Shown: positions 1 to 12,340 of the stretch, piece after piece
Numbering within the stretch: the first letter of the stretch is position 1
Layout of the letters: each line of letters starts with the position of its first letter
Source: Hydractinia symbiolongicarpus
Lineage: Eukaryota > Cnidaria > Hydrozoa > Anthoathecata > Hydractiniidae
NCBI RefSeq assembly: GCF_029227915.1
Contig: NC_079882.1
Location: forward strand, 14,528,501 to 14,592,500
Length of the DNA: 64,000 nt
Reading direction: 5' to 3'
The notes under the pieces: model-generated
The model's database searches: none
What the model was told of the DNA's origin: nothing
The model's input: the letters and a program-made list of their open reading frames with translations, nothing else
Position numbers and translations under genes: made by a program

Positions 1-851
1 AAGGTTGAGCTGGGTATCCTGGCTACAGCCTCTGCTGTCTAGTGTAAGTGGCGGCTTCTCAAGTTTGTAGATACCGATGATGGCGTAAATAAATAAATCT
101 TAGTGTTATATTTCCTTGTCTGAAAACAGGGTAGAGGGTGGGGAACAAGGATGCAGTAGTCCGTAAACCGCCTGCAGCGCAGCGGATAGACGCAGAAGCG
201 ATGCGCTCCGCCCTGACATGGTCACCAGGTCTCTACATTATATGGATTCTTGGATCTCCTGAAAAAATCATCATTATATCCATTTTTCATACATATGGTC
301 AATATATCAATATTTAGAAGCCCGTTCATTCCAGTGCATATGGACATAATATCCATTCTACATTATCGATATATTGTCCGTTTTTTATAGTGAGGATGTT
401 GTAAAAACAAAGCCCTTGGAAGTCAAAAAGGTCATAACGAGGACATTTTAAACCTTGTCAAAACCCAACCCAACAACTTTACTATTTAAATCTGACTGTT
501 CAAATCTTCGTTGTCGAACCATTAACTTTTGTTTAATCACGATAAAAAATTCGAAGAGCTTAAATTTCTGATTTGTTTCCATTTTAAAAAAGCTGCAAAA
601 GATAAATAAGAATTTCATCCATATCGTTACTTATCGATACTGGCATGGATAGAACTTGATGATGTGGTTACAAAAGACTGCGTAACAAAGCGTACGGCGG
701 TTCTTATTATTAATGGCAATTAAAAATAATTAAAATACCCCGATATCGAATTGAACCTTCGATTTTTTTGTAGATTAATGGAGCTTATTCCGTTCACCGC
801 AATTTTGCACACAAAGAGACGGAAAAAGGGTATAACTGTATGAATTTTAAA
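1..851. other. AT-rich stretch without recognised gene
   Basis: No convincing coding region. A short TAAA-type run lies near 88-100, following a fragment that could be the 3' tail of a non-LTR element, but there is too little sequence left to name a family. A GC-richer patch at about 130-235 has no recognised motif. Confidence 0.4.
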
Positions 852-991
852 TTTTGAATTGATTTGGATTATTGTTTGTTGCAGTATGAAACTAATTACT
901 GCACACCATGTTGTTCTTCCATTTGAACTACCACCTTTTAAAGATGGATTGGATTCGAACCAATAACTTTCATGATTTTACAACAATAGAC
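852..991 (-). repeat. Dispersed repeat copy 1, tRNA B-box-like
   Basis: About 140 bp is repeated in the same orientation at 7890-8025 with only scattered differences. Read on the minus strand it contains GGTTCGAATCC (951-961), an exact RNA polymerase III B-box. The second copy carries GGTTCAAATCC at the same place. No convincing A-box is visible, so this may be the tail-side half of a tRNA-derived SINE or another dispersed repeat that happens to carry this motif. Confidence 0.55.
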
Positions 992-1739
992 ATTATTTGC
1001 TTGGAATTCACAAAATTCAATGTCACTTCATAAAAACACATCATAAAGCTTGTTGTTACAAAATTAATTGTGAGTTAAAAACCCTAGCTAAGTATTACAG
1101 GTTTATTGAAACTGTTGTCTCCTTGAATTAACAAACTTTAGACTTCGCCAAAGTTTTTATTAAAGTAAAGGGTGTAGCCAGCTATTTGAAAACTTTTGTT
1201 GCAGCCAACTGGTATTCGGCTATTTTTGCTTTTTAGGCAAATTTTTTAAAAAATTCACGTTAATTTAAATACAACCTAGACCCGGGACGAGGTTGTATTA
1301 TTATAACCTCGCTACGGACGACGTTGTACTTATGAAACATAATACAAGTTAACCTGGGAAGAGGTCAGGGAAGGGCAACAAAAAGTTAGTATGTATCACC
1401 ATGCTCGACAGCATGACTACATGTATTTATGTAACTGTTTCTTTTTTATTACTTGCAGAGTAATGAATTACCCAATGGGTTATAGCATATGCTTGCCATT
1501 TATAAAACAACGCCTCCATCCATGATCGTACGCATTTAATATTTTTCAACGTGAAATTCATCCTTGAACAAAATTTAAAATTTTAGGCCAACTAAATATC
1601 TTGAATTACCATTTAAGGTCGATTTTGATCACATGAAACGTGTACAACTGTTCTAAATTTTAACGAGCTTGTTCGAAAACGCATGCTGTACAAAAACGCA
1701 AGGGGAAACTTCATTCTAGTCAATACACAAGCAAGCGAA
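992..1739. other. AT-rich stretch without recognised gene
   Basis: No gene recognised. At about 1278-1370 there is a GC-richer island with CCCGGGACGAGGTTG and a related AACCTGGGAAGAGG. The ACGAGGTTG core recurs in an inverted repeat inside the first Helitron (34.9 and 37.5 kb) and in related form near 25550, so it is probably the end of a repeat family. Confidence 0.35.
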
Positions 1740-2900
1740 CTGAATTAAGTAATAGGGGAAGATGTCCTATTAGGGTAAATATTTAGGCAAGTAGCCAGGC
1801 CCATCCATACCTACACATAAAATACTGAAAACAAAATTTAGGAAACTATTCCCGCAATAAATACGATATTGAATGTATTGTGAAGCTAAACAAGGAAAAG
1901 CTTATTCTGATTAAAAAACAATTAGACAAGTAGCGAAACCTATCAATTCATCATTAAAAAAGTATTTTGGGGAATAACCTTACGCAATATAAAAAAAGAA
2001 CAGAATAAAAAAACGTCAAACGATCACTTTTTTCTATTCAAAAATCGAAAGGGCGAGTAGCACACGCGTGCGTATATCATTGCATGTGCATACATCAAAG
2101 ACTTTGTTAAAGCTCTCTCGCACCAAATGAAATGTTCAATGTTCTAGCAAGGGAATAAAAAAACCTTTCTTCTACTCTGTAAACAGGCAAGGGAGCAAAA
2201 GATCCTGCAATACAACCTAACAAAGGGATCTGATAAAAACGACATCGCGAAAGGTGAAGTATTAAATCTCTTGGTCGGCCAATTCGAGAAAAGACTTTAT
2301 TTCACTCAGAAAACAGGCACGAGAGTGTGAGACCCATCCATACATCATTTAAAATGAGAATTTTGGAAGTTGCCTTTCACGCTGAATAAAAAGTTAGATA
2401 TCCATCCATACACTACTAAAAAGGAGATTTAGATAATATCAGATGTCCTAACATGTGAATTCACAGGAAGACTTTATCCCACTCAGTAAGAAGCAGGAAC
2501 GGGGGAGACTGATTCATACCACCATACAATATTAAAAGGATATTTTGCAAAATACCTTCAGGCGGAAAAAACATACAGCATGTCGTAGCAGACCTGTGTA
2601 TACAACATTAGTTCTCCTCAGTAAATAACCAAGAAAATAAGAGATCCATCCATACCATATAAAAATAGAGATTCTATGGATATACATGCATCATTCAAAA
2701 AACGCATTTTTTTAATTTACCCTTCTCGCGAATTAAAATATTCAGCACGCCAACCTGGTAGAAAACTTTATGCTAGACACTAAACAAGGAGTGATGTTTG
2801 ATGCCCATCCATCCATACACCACTAAGAAGGAGATTTTGGAAAAAAGTCGCAAATACGCTTGTACGCAATAATAAACAAGACGTATGATATACGGAAACA
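1740..2900. repeat. Diverged tandem repeat array
   Basis: At least six degenerate copies of a roughly 100-150 bp unit. Each has a CCATCCATAC-like core (near 1802, 2331, 2402, 2513, 2650 and 2808), followed by a short A-rich segment with a GAGATTTTGGAA-like motif. Several copies are preceded by a block like GACTTTATTTCACTCAG plus a CAGGCA..GAG block (2170-2200, 2290-2320, 2470-2500). The copies are very divergent, so the array is old. One further degenerate copy may lie near 4082. Confidence 0.55.
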
Positions 2901-3527
2901 ACCTCGCGAATAAAGTTTACAAAAAGCTGTCTATTAAATTGTGATTTCTGCTACGAAGTTACACGACATATTTTGCTATTCAGATGGGCAACAACATTTC
3001 TTGTGGACTACGCAGTTATTTTTCGAAATTTATTTGTGAGATCTTCTTGAACGGAAAATTCCTCGAAATTTCAATTTTCGTTGGGTCAGTCTGGGGTAAA
3101 CTGACTGACAGAAAGAAGAAAGCGAAAACGAGAAATTCTTTTCGCTACAAAAAGAATTTCGTTCTCGTAATTATTATGGTGGAGCGTCTTCGTTTTTCTC
3201 TTACGTATTGTTGTGGAAATTTTATTTTTTGCAGACTACTTTCCAGGCATTTGGGGAGACCTTAATTCTGCCTATATTCACTTTTGAAAACTTTGGTGGA
3301 AACACCTTTACTTTACCAGTTAGTTAAATAAAGCTTGTGAACACTAATCTTATCTTTTTAAAAAATAAACAATATGCAGGCGCTGCATAAACTATCTCGC
3401 TATTGAAAATGCACAACTATGAAAAATCCACAATGCAACCCAATTTTACAATTTCTGCTAACAAAAAATACAGCCTATCATTCATGGTTGAAAGTCGCGC
3501 GATTGAAACGTTTATGAGCTTAAACTC
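2901..3527. other. Stretch with an unsupported 93-codon ORF
   Basis: An ATG-initiated reading frame at 2984-3265 (+) has no recognisable domain, and part of it lies over an imperfect inverted repeat (about 3127-3171, ACGAGAAATTC / GAATTTCGTTCTCGT). I see no splice partner. Treated as non-coding. Confidence 0.3.
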
Positions 3528-3780
3528 CATTTAGGTGACAAAAATCAAAATTTTGATGTCACTATCATATTCAGCATGCTTTTTTTGTTAGCTGTGCCAA
3601 ATTTTGTCGAAAATAAAGCATATTTATTTTCGAACCAATTTTGGCCTAAAATGACATTTAGGTGACAAAAATCAAAATTATGATGTCACTATTATGTTCA
3701 GCATACTTTTTTGTTAACTGTGCCAAGTTTTGTCGAAAACAAATACCAAATTTGGCCTGAAACGTCATTTAGATGACTTC
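3528..3780. repeat. Two-copy tandem duplication, about 125 bp unit
   Basis: Two adjacent copies start with TTTAGGTGACAAAAATCAAA at about 3532 and 3658. Each continues through a GATGTCACTAT segment, TTCAGCAT, GTGCCAA and TTTTGTCGAAAA to a GGCCT(A/G)AAA(A/C)G-type end. The second copy has an internal deletion of about 15 bp. No coding potential. Confidence 0.7.
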
Positions 3781-4829
3781 CAAGTACTTAGAGAGTTTAG
3801 GTACGAAATTTAAATCTGTGACGTTGCAATTGATTATTTCGGACATAGTTAGTTACGAGTTAGTAAAAAGAAAAAAAAAGTAAAAATAGTTACCAAGATG
3901 AGATTCGAACACACGACTACTCCCGTGTCGGTGCTCAGAGAGGCAAAAATTTCCATTCTTGTAGGACACATTTGCGTTTTAATACAAGCTCACGAGCTTG
4001 TAATTAGATGTTCTAGCAGCTCAATTCATGGAATACTTTATTTTTTATCTTAACACAGTAAGTTTGCTGGAATGTGGGACACCTATACATACATTTATCA
4101 AAGGAGAGATATTAAAACAAACAGTAGATTTGGATAACTATCCATACACAAATAAAAACGATATTTTAGAAAAATGTGTGTCATGTTTTTTTTGCTGTTT
4201 ATAGGAAGCAGTGTAATTTGATTTTGAACTTTTAATATTTTTAAAACTAAAACCTCATGACAACAATGATAAAAAAGTATATGGACTTTTTTTGTTCGTA
4301 GCTGTTAGAAAAACTAATATTACTAATATTTATAGGACACATTTTAATAGCAGACGATGTTTTATACTGTATAAATATTCATTATAAATAAATGAATGAA
4401 TAAAAAATGAATAAATAAATAAATAAACTATTCGGAGGAACATAGTTATTAATATAGTGTAACTAGCTATATAAAATTGAGTTATGACTGCATCTTTCAC
4501 GTTTTACCGGCAATGTTACTTGTCTACATTTATAACGACGATATGGTTGCTACGAAGTTAAGTTATATTGCGCTGTACAAGGCCCGTTCTTAAAGCTCTC
4601 TAGCCATTGAACACTACGACTTTCTCATAACCGGTTGAACATAGCTATTAGTTAATAATAGAGTAAATAGAATTTGATTTAGCTAATATTGCGTGTATTT
4701 CGACTCCTAAAAAGAAATAGTACTCTAGCATTTTTTTATAAAACAGGAAAATTTGTTGAGTTATTTCTAAAAGGTTTTTTAGTAACACTAATTGACCAAG
4801 GCAGTTCACAAGATAGCGTATAGCTCTGA
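3781..4829. other. AT-rich stretch without recognised gene
   Basis: No gene recognised. A TTCGAA-centred tRNA T-arm-like fragment (about 3900-3940, minus strand) lacks a matching D-arm and acceptor stem, so I do not call a tRNA. A (AAAT)n-like run at about 4385-4425 may be the tail of a retroposon. Confidence 0.35.
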
Positions 4830-6515
4830 ATAGACCATTTTGGAGATTATGCGCCATTATGAATTTGCGGAACTCGGTGGTGCAAGTTGAACTTTGGACT
4901 TCACATTTATTCAGTCATTTGCCTTGCGAAACTGCTGGCGGCAGGACAGTTTTGATTTTTGATATCTGTTTTTATCTTTGTGATACTAATTTTATGATAT
5001 ATATTTTGAAAAAATTATTAAATTATTATTAAAAATTTTATTAGGCACTTATTTGTACTTTTAATTTCTTTTTGTACAATAAAGGCAACCTAATATATCC
5101 TAAAAGCCTCTAGCTAGAGGTCTCCCAAAAATGCTTTTAGGACACTGTACTGTAGATAGCTATAAGGCTGTAATTAGTAATTAATGCTTGGTTAAAGGTA
5201 ATTTCATTTTATATTTAGATATTTAAAATTGTGTAGCTGCTTTGTGCATTATAAAGATATTGGCATTGGATTATAAACTTGGATTATAATTTACTTTAGA
5301 GGAACTATGTTTTTGGATTTGTAAAGAAATGTTTAGGTTGTAATATTTGTAAAGATCTAGAGAGTTATAATCCATTGTCAAAATACTTGTCAAAACTCTA
5401 TAGTGTTATTTATTCCTAAAGTGAAACTTAAGCTCGCAAAATAATCTGGCTTCTTTTCTATAACGGATGTAAAAATTTTCAATACACTGCCCATAGAGAT
5501 ACGGTAACAGGTTCAGTCGCAGATTTTAGGAATAGAGTCATGAGTCATTTTAATTGCAAATAATTTTTATTATTTTGATATATTTATAATTTTGTTTCTC
5601 GGTGTATGTTTGACCCTTGATCCGTCTACTTAAACACTCCTATCTTTGAGTCTTTCAAGAGTGGTATTAGAAAGAATACCTGTCTTTCTTCCCTGCTTTC
5701 GCTATTGCCCTATAATTTTTTTGTACGCTTCTCTTATTGAAAAATATCAAAAAGGGAGAAATGAGTTTAGTTTACAGACTAAAGTGTTATTCAATTTTTT
5801 GTTTTTCTATGTTATTTGTTTTAGTCACAATGTATATTTTACATGATTTTTTGTTATATATACGTATGTCTTTGTCGGTTTCTTTATCAGAACACGCAAT
5901 TATAGCAGTAACTTATTACTAAAGTGTAAATCTTTATGATAAATAAATAAATTACTCTCTGAAGCTCGTTTGAATTATTGGCATAATAAGTTCCATAGCA
6001 GAAAAAGCTCTGGCGATTAACTCAACTATTACTCAGTCCACAAGAAGTCAGTCGGCTGCCTCACACTAAGTTCTAAAAAATCCTTATACGTTGTAAGAGC
6101 TGACAAGAAGTCAGTCAGCTGCCTCACGCTGAGTTTTAAAAAATCATCATACGTTGTAAGAGGCATAATTCGATCGTAAAAATATGTTTAAAGTTGATTA
6201 AATATATCACTTCAGCGTTAAAATAATAATAAAAAACACTTAGTATCCCTACGTCCTACACGTGTATTTAATTGCTATTTATAATTCATTAATAGATCAA
6301 ATCAATACGCTTAAATGAATGTTGTCTGGTGCTATCCCCTGTTACTTAGATAAAAACATTACGAAGACCTAGGCATGCTGAGAGTGTATACAAAACTCGT
6401 TTCTTTTTGTGTGCTTTAAGAGAGTTTTCTACTACGGCATATAGGGTTCAAAGTTCAACTTGCCCACCGGGCTTCGAAAATCCATAATGGCGCATAATCT
6501 CCGAAATGGTCTATA
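4830..6515. mobile_element. Non-autonomous DNA element with about 80-bp inverted ends
   Basis: The left end (4830-4911) reads ATAGACCATTTTGGAGATTA and continues with TGCGCCATTATG, a CGG-rich block and CAAGTTGAACTTTG. The right end (6437-6515) is its inverted copy with a few differences. The 1.7-kb interior has no transposase. Short ORFs at 5646-5922 are AT-rich and featureless. No clear target duplication is visible, so the superfamily stays open. Confidence 0.65.
6042..6167. repeat. Two-copy tandem duplication, about 63 bp
   Basis: Two adjacent copies beginning CAAGAAGTCAGTC(G/A)GCTGCC and ending TACGTTGTAAGAG lie inside the inverted-repeat element 4830-6515. They differ at a handful of positions. 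Confidence 0.7.
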
Positions 6516-7889
6516 GACCTGTCACCATGATCCATACTACACGTAGCATAGAAGCACACAGTATGTTACAAAAAATTTTTTTAAGGTTATTTCTTTTGTA
6601 AACATTATATTTAATTAAAACGTATATACATACATTGCAATAAAATAATTTGTTGGTCTGTTTCTATAGCGAAATATCGCCGCTTTATCAAAAGAAAAAT
6701 GCTATTCTGGTGATATATAAAGGTAGCAAAACTACACGTCGTAAAAAATGCGGGAAGTAGTGTCGCTAACTTTAGGATCCACTGATTGTAATTTTTATTT
6801 TTTTTCCTTTTATTTACATCATATGCTATTGGTAGCATCTAAAAATGCCATTTGACCAGTGTTCCAAAAACCTCTTGTGAATGCATAACTCTCGATTCAT
6901 GAGAAAAATTCGCTGTCCACTCGTTGAATGGCTCACCAGGTAACTGTTGTAGACACGGTTCAATACGTTCATCATGACAAATTCTTTTAGTTACATCCCC
7001 GTGACATTAAAGATTTCATTATGTCTAAGCGAAACGAAGCCACATATTTTGCACGACAAAGCATGATTAATTGTGAACTTGAAATTTGAATCGGAGCCCA
7101 GAAGCATAGCTTGGTAGTTGTGTATCTCGTTTCTTAAAGGTAGTCACTCGACTAGATACACTGCTTCCTGGTTGATGTCGTTCATTCTGACTTCCTGCGT
7201 ACTCATTTGATTGACATGACATGATCGAGAATGACACTAATCTTAGCAATTTATTTTGTTTGATTGGTTTTTCTTTTGTTTTAATTCTGGATCTTCTTCA
7301 TATTGTCGAGTCTGTTGTTTTATTTGTTTACCAAGATATTCAGTTATTGGTGACAAGTTGTAGAATGTTCGTAAGACCACGAAGTTTAATCGGGAGTGAC
7401 AGCAGTTGTCTCTCGTTTTTGTTTACTTTAATACATCCCGTCAGTGCTGGTATTAATTCGAATTCAATAACTACGAGTACTTCTTCCAATAATTAATGTG
7501 TGGTATGTTCGCATACAGTACGTTAATTTATGCTTGTAGCCAGCCACTTTATGCCCCTTGCGACTCTGTTTTAGCAATTTTACTCAGCATCTTTTAATTC
7601 ATTAATCCAATCTGCTACTTTATCCAAAACATATTCATCTTTGAAGCTTCTAGAACCAATTACATTATTACGTTATTACCAATTATATGTTACAAACTGC
7701 GGTGTGATAACTTAGTTTCCTCAAAAAATTATTTTTTAACTAAATTTTACTTATTGGATTTAATTTTCACATGGCAACTAGCTACTATGGCTCAGCAAAA
7801 CATGAATAACTTATATCCCAAATAAATTTCTTGCTTTCTTTTCTTTTCTTGTAGTTACCTCTTTTCTTGAAACTTTTGTTTGTAATAAA
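6516..7889. other. AT-rich stretch without recognised gene
   Basis: Short overlapping ORFs on both strands (for example 7067-7249 minus and 7221-7496 plus) have no domain, no splice context and no repeat partner. I see nothing I can name. Confidence 0.35.
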
Positions 7890-8025
7890 TTTTGAATTGA
7901 TTTGCATTATTGTTTGTTGCTGTATGAAACTAATTACACACCATGTTGTTCTTCCATTTGAAGTACCACCTTTTAAAGATGGATTGGATTTGAACCAATA
8001 ACTTTCATGGTTTTACAACAATAGA
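7890..8025 (-). repeat. Dispersed repeat copy 2, tRNA B-box-like
   Basis: Second copy of the 852-991 repeat, about 7 kb away and in direct orientation. The B-box-like motif on the minus strand is GGTTCAAATCC. Differences include a few substitutions and a two-base deletion, so the copies are moderately old. Confidence 0.55.
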
Positions 8026-10694
8026 AATATTTTTTAAATAACAGAAATACAAAAGGTCACACATATCAGCATTTATACAAAACTAATTTTGTTACCGGAA
8101 CAATAATACAATATACACCGTCCAACGGACGTTAAGCCGAGAATGATGATGTTGATGATGAAAACTTCCTTATTCCACTCTTCCAAGAAACATTATCACT
8201 AAAGTTATGTTGGGTTTTACCTGCATTAGAAATACAAACAGAAAGGTAAAGGAGCAAAAATCAAACCACCTGCCATTACCACCAAATTGATTAACATAAA
8301 AAGCAAGGTATAAATTAGAACAGAAGAATTCCAAGAAGAGTTGTGAACAAAAAAACATTGTGCATCATCATTAAATTAAAACAACAGAAATTTACCTAGT
8401 TTTTAAAATCATTACACTGCAAAACTAATTCCACTACTCCACAATTTTGTTTTAATATGAGGGGTGGTAATAAATTGAAATGGGTCATAAAATTTTTCGA
8501 AATTTGGTGTTGCTTGTTCAATTTTTCAGCACAAGTCAATAATAAAAAAAGGTAGGAAATTAGCTCACTGAAGAGAGAGGGGTATTTCAACTGGCAATAT
8601 TACCTGTACATATAATGTGACCCTCCTGAAAGTCAATATACTGAATAAAAATTTGACTACTTATTTGAATAATTATGGTATCAAGTTAGCAGCATCTCTA
8701 CACTGTCTCAACTTAACAAGGATTGTCCAGGTTTCAGACATTTCTAGCCTAGTTAACTAAGTTTTCTTCGAGATATTAAAATTGAGTTTCTTATATAATA
8801 ATTTTCCAGTGCAAAACCGAATTAAAATCAACAAATAAACATAAAGCCAGCATGACCACATCTAACATTAAAGATTTCTCAACACTGATCACGTGAGCAA
8901 AAAACAATAGAATTTCTTGCCTTAAAGTATTCACAAATTTCTTTCATACAAGACAAAAAATATCTTCTGAGCAATTGTATTTCAATTGGCATAACTGGTA
9001 TTTTATTTAATAAAGCATGTTAACATCAAAGATAAATGTATCATAAATGTAAAAAACAACTTTTTAAGACAAAGCATTCTTACTACTAAGTGAGCACACA
9101 ACACTATTCTTCTTGCTTTAAAAAATAAGATTAATTAAAATAATTCGTTAACAAAATTCAATCTAGCTCAGGCTACAAAAAAAGTTAATTATATGCTTAA
9201 CTCAGAAATCTTTGAAAAGATGCCATACACTGCCTCTTTTTTCAACAATAAATGCAAATGCACTAGCTCTTTTGGAACATGTATTCAGTATGGAATTAGC
9301 TACCTTTCCTGTTGATAGAAAATATATTTAAAAAAAGTATTCTGTTTATATAAAAAATCAACTCTGGCCTACTTTTCACCACATCAGATTTTAAAAACTA
9401 ACGTTTTTCTCAAAAAAATATTTTAATTTTTTTATAAAATTATTATTCAACAGATAACCGAAAAAAACATATCAATTTAAACGTTTTAATAGCAAATTTC
9501 CAGAGTTAATGTATACTATTAATAGCATGGCTTTATAACGTATTATGACGTTTAACAGTTAAAAATTTATTGTTGCCAGAAATTGTATCCTGGAAGAATC
9601 AATTTTTATATGAAAATTATACCAATAATCATAATTTTCCTCAAAAAGTTACTTTTTGGTCTTATAACAGCAGATCACTGAGAATTTACACAACTAAAAA
9701 TCTTGTGGTAACATTTTTAAAATTAAAAATCTTGATTTTGTAAACATTATATGCACAAATTCTAAAAAATTATAAAAAAAATTGAAATTGGAAATATCAT
9801 CTTTTTTAAAACATCTATGGACACGCATCTTGCGTACAAAAAATAATTGTATGGAGCAAAAGATCGAAATGGAACTGAAGTTTAAAACAAATGTCTTTTA
9901 GTAAAAAACACAATAGTTACGGAGAAAATATCACTTGCCGTAAAAATATAGTCTGCGGCCATGTGGAGGGGCGGATTGACATAGCAAACAAAATAGTAGA
10001 TGATCGCAGTGAATACAACATGGTACGACATAGCCCTCCCTTTGTCATGTATTCCTGCAGTATATATTTGCTTATAGGTTACTTCTAACGACAAAGCAAT
10101 GTGTTTCGTTAATATATTAACACTTTTAAACCACTCCATAAGTGAATAATAAAAAATAAAAAATTGCATGCGCAAATTAACAAATATAGGTGGGACTGTC
10201 AAGATTGAGGCCCTAGACGCCTCTTTAGTTTTGATCTTTAATAAATCCCAGTTAAATGAGATGTTCCAAGGGTACAATCTTAACGGCTCCATCACTGCTT
10301 CTCTGCTATCGTAATAACTCCAGCTTAAAATGGTGCCAGGATTAATTCTTGTAAGTAGATGTTTTTTATCTTCTCTTTTTTTCTCATTTTCTGTGATCGC
10401 TTTTACTTTCGATTTTTTGTCGATTTATTATTTGTTACTTTTTCTGTTTAAAGTGTAAATGATACAGTTTCCCTGTAGTGTGTGTGGAAAACCAGTTAAA
10501 AACAACAGACATGCAATTTTAAGCAATTATTGTGATAAGTGGTCCCACTGTAATTGCAATGAAATCTATACTTTTGAATACCTATTTCATTAAAGAAGGT
10601 CCAATGATCCTTGGCTATGCCTAAGTTATGTGAATCATGCCATGCCCTTTTTTTATTCCTCAGATACAAATGTTGTAAAAATATGGACAATGCT
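8026..10694. other. Long AT-rich stretch without supported gene
   Basis: Very AT-rich. A 137-codon open frame at 9882-10295 (minus) is the longest. It starts MMEPLRLYPWNISFNWDLLK, has a hydrophobic C-terminal half, and shows no domain I recognise, so it is not called as a gene. Several GATGAT-type runs lie near 8140-8160. No RNA gene or transposon terminus recognised. Confidence 0.35.
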
Positions 10695-10702
10695 CCCACT
10701 TC
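10695..10702. repeat. 8-bp target-site duplication, left
   Basis: CCCACTTC immediately outside the left inverted repeat; identical to 17244-17251. Confidence 0.6.
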
Positions 10703-11017
10703 CGTAATAACTAAAACAGGTAACGACTAGTCTCCGCAGAACCACCACAGAACAAGCAGCGAACCACCAGTCTCCGTAGAACAACCAGAGAACCAGCAGC
10801 GAACCGGCAGTACTATGACAGAACGAGTAGTCTTGGTTGAGAACCACCAGAAAATGTTGATGAGAAAAAACAATAGTTGACGGAATCATCAGAATAGCGA
10901 TCGCTGTAAATGCACAACACTCCATGCCTTATAAAAAAAAAAAAACTGCAAAATTTCGGTAGAACTTACTATCCCGCCCCTTATTTCCGGGAATTTTGAG
11001 AATAAATTAGTAGTATA

Positions 11018-11094
11018 TGTCATTATGTTCATTATATCTTTTAGGTTTATATGTACGGCTTTATGCCATAATTAAGAATAAAGATCTATTCACA
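11018..11094 (+). repeat. Copia 5' LTR, 77 bp
   Basis: Begins TGTCATTATG and ends TTCACA. It contains a small GGC-TTTAT-GCC hairpin. It differs from the 3' LTR at 3 of 77 positions. The unusually short length is set by where similarity stops exactly at TG and CA and by the GTATA duplication just outside. Confidence 0.9.
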
Positions 11095-11097
11095 TTC

Positions 11098-11109
11098 TGG
11101 TAGCAGAGG
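11098..11109 (+). promoter_or_regulatory. Primer-binding site, initiator tRNA-Met type
   Basis: TGGTAGCAGAGG, three bases after the 5' LTR, is complementary to the 3' end of eukaryotic initiator tRNA-Met (CCUCUGCUACCA). It marks where minus-strand DNA synthesis would have been primed. Confidence 0.88.
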
Positions 11110-11121
11110 CTAGTTAAGAAG

Positions 11122-12340
11122 ATGGCAACTGGAACAATCACGATGGCACAAAAGTATGGATTGCCCCAATTTTCTGAAGATGGGGATTTATGGGAAGTAG
11201 TTACAGAACTTCCAAAGAAGAAACAAGGACCAGTTGTTTATTTGAGTTTAAATTCAGAAGTACGTCAGCCTTAACGAAAGAAGAATTGAATGAAGAAGAT
11301 GGTTTAAATAAACTTTATATGGCATTACTGAAGATCAAGCAATGTTCAATGCTTACGAAAAATTTGAGACCTTTCACCGTTCCAAGACAATGTCGTTTGG
11401 TGATTATGTAAATGAATTTAAACAGCTTAATCAAAAACTTAAGAGTTTTAAAATTGAGTTACCAACTGCAGTTCTTGCATATCAACTACAAAAAAATGCA
11501 CATGTACCGAAAACTACACGTGAACTAACACGTGCTACGGTTCCTTCCCTCACATACGACTCTATGAAAAAACAGATAAAAGCCATTTATGATCAATGTG
11601 CTCAAAGTGAAAGTAGTAGAGACAGTAATGATATTGGTGTTGAGCAAGAAGTATTATATGGTCAAAAGTTTGACAGACGACGTTTTAACAATTGGAACAC
11701 TCGTGGACGTGGCAGAGGTGGTAAATATTTCTGTGCTAAAAGAAGCCAGTACAACCCTAATGGTCCTGATGGACATCCATTGCAATGTCACCATTGCAAA
11801 TCTATAATGCATTTCATGAATGACTGTCCTGATAAGAATAAAGGAAGCAAAGGGCAGGATAAAGTACATGTGCAGTTTTTCGCAAAGGGTGTGGAACAAT
11901 GCTTTATGGAGCAAGTTGTGTCTGAGTCTTTGAATTGTGCTTTACTAAACTCAGGATGTTCATCGACAGTTTGTGGTGAAAATTGGCTTGCATGTTACAT
12001 AGACACTATGCCAGAAGGGACAGCTTTAGCTGAAAGTAAGAGTAACAAGTCCTTTAAATTTGGGCCAGGTGGAAGCTTCCCCTCAGTTAAACAAGTTAAC
12101 AACCCTGTTAATATGGCTGGAATGCAAGCCCATATTCTTACTGATGTTGCCGATTGTGAATTACCATTATTGTTATTAAAAAAGAGTCTGAAAGCGGCTA
12201 ATAGCCAACTTGATTTTGTTAATGATAAAGTCACTATGTTTGGAAGAAAGACATTCCTTTACAACACACGTCAAATGGCCATTACTGTATACCTCTTACA
12301 CCTAAGCAAGTTGCTGTTAACAAAACATCTCCGGGTGTAA
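11122..12340 (+). pseudogene. Copia gag and protease region, frameshifted
   Basis: The natural start is the ATG at 11122 (MATGTITMAQKYGLPQF…), just after the primer site. The frame breaks near 11270 and again near 11330, then stays open to 12340. The gag part continues with NAYEKFETFHRSKTM and a basic RGRGRGG stretch. A CCHC zinc knuckle C-x2-C-x4-H-x4-C (CHHCKSIMHFMNDC, about 11790-11830) would bind RNA in the capsid. The protease follows at LLNSGCSSTVCG (about 11940-11975), where the catalytic Asp of D-S-G is Asn. Both the frameshifts and the lost Asp argue it is inactive. Confidence 0.88.

Noticed and set aside
3890-3960. tRNA gene candidate on the minus strand
   Set aside because: T-arm-like GTTCGAATCT is present but no D-arm, anticodon stem or acceptor pairing could be built.
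9882-10295. 137-codon minus-strand ORF
   Set aside because: No domain, splice context or repeat partner; length is possible by chance in AT-rich DNA.
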